DNA of 13,767 bases from contig VBMM01000117.1 of NCBI GenBank assembly GCA_005878415.1, positions 1 through 13,767 on the forward strand. The letters run 5' to 3'. This document shows, piece after piece, positions 12,999-13,767 of this stretch (its first letter is position 1; each line of letters starts with the position of its first letter). Position numbers and translations under genes: made by a program. This DNA is from Methanobacteriota archaeon. GTDB taxonomy: Archaea > Thermoplasmatota > Thermoplasmata > RBG-16-68-12. The notes beneath the pieces were generated by a model. It saw only the letters and a program-made list of their open reading frames with translations, was not told the DNA's origin and did not search any database.

Positions 12999-13767
12999 TC
13001 AGATGAAGCTCCAATCGCGGAGCACGTCTTCGAGGTTCGGGTGGCCGATCTCGTCGAGCTCGTATCGCACGTGGACGACGGGCTTCTTTGTCTTCAGGAC
13101 GCGGCTCAGGTCGATCGGCGTGCCGCTCAGAACGAGGTCGCACGGCGTCGCATCGATCGTCTCCTCGAGCTCCTTGATCTGCTTCGGACCGTAGCCCATC
13201 GCGGGCAAGACCTTCCGGGAGTTCGGGTACTTCTTGTACGTCTCCTTGATCGATCCGACCGCGTGGTTCACCGCGCTGACGATCTCTGCCGCGCCGAACC
13301 GCTGCGCCGCGATGTACGCCGCGCCGTACTCCATGCCGCCGTGGGTGAGCGTCGGACCGTCCTCGATCGCGAGGACCTTCTTGCCGCGGATCTGCACGCT
13401 GTCGTCCGGGGTGATGGGCGACGCGGCCTCGACCATCACGACGTCGGGGTTGAGGGAACGGACGTTCTGCTTCACCGTCTCGACGTTCTCCGGCGTGGCG
13501 GAGTCGACCTTGTTGATCACCACGACGTCCGCCATGCGCACGTTCGTCTCACCCGGATAGTAGGAGAGCTCGTGGCCCGGCCGGAGCGGGTCCGCGACGA
13601 CGATGTGCAGGTCCGGCTTGAAGAAGGGCGTGTCGTTGTTGCCGCCGTCCCAGAGGATAATCTCCGCCTCCCGCTCCGCCTGCCGCAGGATCTTCTCGTA
13701 ATCCACGCCGGCGTACACGACCGTGCCCTTGTCGATGTGTGGCTCGTATTCCTCGCGCTCCTCGATT
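12999..13767 (-). CDS. Partial COG2403 GTPase-like protein, cyclic 2,3-diphosphoglycerate synthetase family (C-terminal part)
   Basis: The frame is open to the right edge; 255 residues are visible and the N-terminus lies outside. The first in-window residues read IEEREEYEPHIDKGTVVYAGVDYEKIL, so the GTG at 13716-13718 is an internal valine, not the start. Visible nucleotide-binding marks are ILWDGGNNDTPF (a DxxG-like switch) and VVINKVDSA (the NKxD base-recognition motif), followed by HELSYYPGETNVRMADVV. A late MGYGPKQIKELEETI segment precedes the C-terminal region. The family is usually about 440-460 residues. Its characterised member, from Methanothermus fervidus, makes the thermoprotectant cyclic 2,3-diphosphoglycerate from 2,3-diphosphoglycerate and ATP. 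Many archaea carry relatives without proof of that product, so the function here is tentative. It converges on the small membrane protein gene. Confidence 0.85.
   Translation of the reverse strand, partial: IEEREEYEPHIDKGTVVYAGVDYEKILRQAEREAEIILWDGGNNDTPFFKPDLHIVVADPLRPGHELSYYPGETNVRMADVVVINKVDSATPENVETVKQNVRSLNPDVVMVEAASPITPDDSVQIRGKKVLAIEDGPTLTHGGMEYGAAYIAAQRFGAAEIVSAVNHAVGSIKETYKKYPNSRKVLPAMGYGPKQIKELEETIDATPCDLVLSGTPIDLSRVLKTKKPVVHVRYELDEIGHPNLEDVLRDWSFI

Noticed and set aside
8190..13767. A new defence or mobile system in the right half
   Set aside because: Every long gene there matches a known metabolic family. No transposase, integrase, nuclease, toxin or repeat array was found on either strand.

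Overview
GC-rich archaeal DNA. The archaeal reading rests on TATA-like boxes about 26 bp upstream of start codons with no leader, an extracellular binding protein with a C-terminal membrane anchor and many N-glycosylation sequons, a dehydrogenase-hydratase fusion in the order known from archaea, and a COG2403 GTPase-like gene related to cyclic 2,3-diphosphoglycerate synthetase. The gene set would fit a GC-rich Thermoplasmatota lineage, but that placement is inference. No rRNA, tRNA, CRISPR array or insertion sequence was seen.

Layout. A partial DMT/EamA-type transporter leaves the left edge on the minus strand (1-298). A 361-bp divergent promoter region follows. A peptide-type ABC importer runs on the plus strand: an anchored family 5 binding protein with PKD and carboxypeptidase-regulatory-like domains (660-3527), then two permeases (3617-4570 and 4583-5500). 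No ATPase gene follows. Next on the plus strand are a COG1233 flavoprotein (5583-7145) and a UbiA prenyltransferase (7190-8139), the latter interrupted by a frameshift at an A5 run.

A classical thiolase lies on the minus strand (8190-9335). Divergent from it is a small Cys/His-rich two-TM protein (from 9436) that runs directly into the 3' two thirds of an alpha-methylacyl-CoA racemase (CaiB/AMACR family) gene, in another frame. This looks like a deletion junction or an assembly chimera near 9770. A 3-hydroxyacyl-CoA dehydrogenase/enoyl-CoA hydratase fusion (10608-12551, minus) and a small membrane protein (12623-12967, plus) diverge from one shared TATA-like element. A partial COG2403 gene (12999-13767, minus) runs off the right edge.

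Function. The left half takes up oligopeptides or a similar solute and needs ATPases encoded elsewhere. The thiolase, hydratase/dehydrogenase and racemase remnant together point to beta-oxidation of acyl-CoAs, possibly methyl-branched ones. The flavoprotein and UbiA pair suggests isoprenoid or lipid modification. Three reading-frame anomalies (ACG in place of a start codon in the first permease, the UbiA frameshift, and the truncated racemase) are the most notable irregularities. Each could be biology or sequence/assembly error. I did not find a convincing new multi-gene system.
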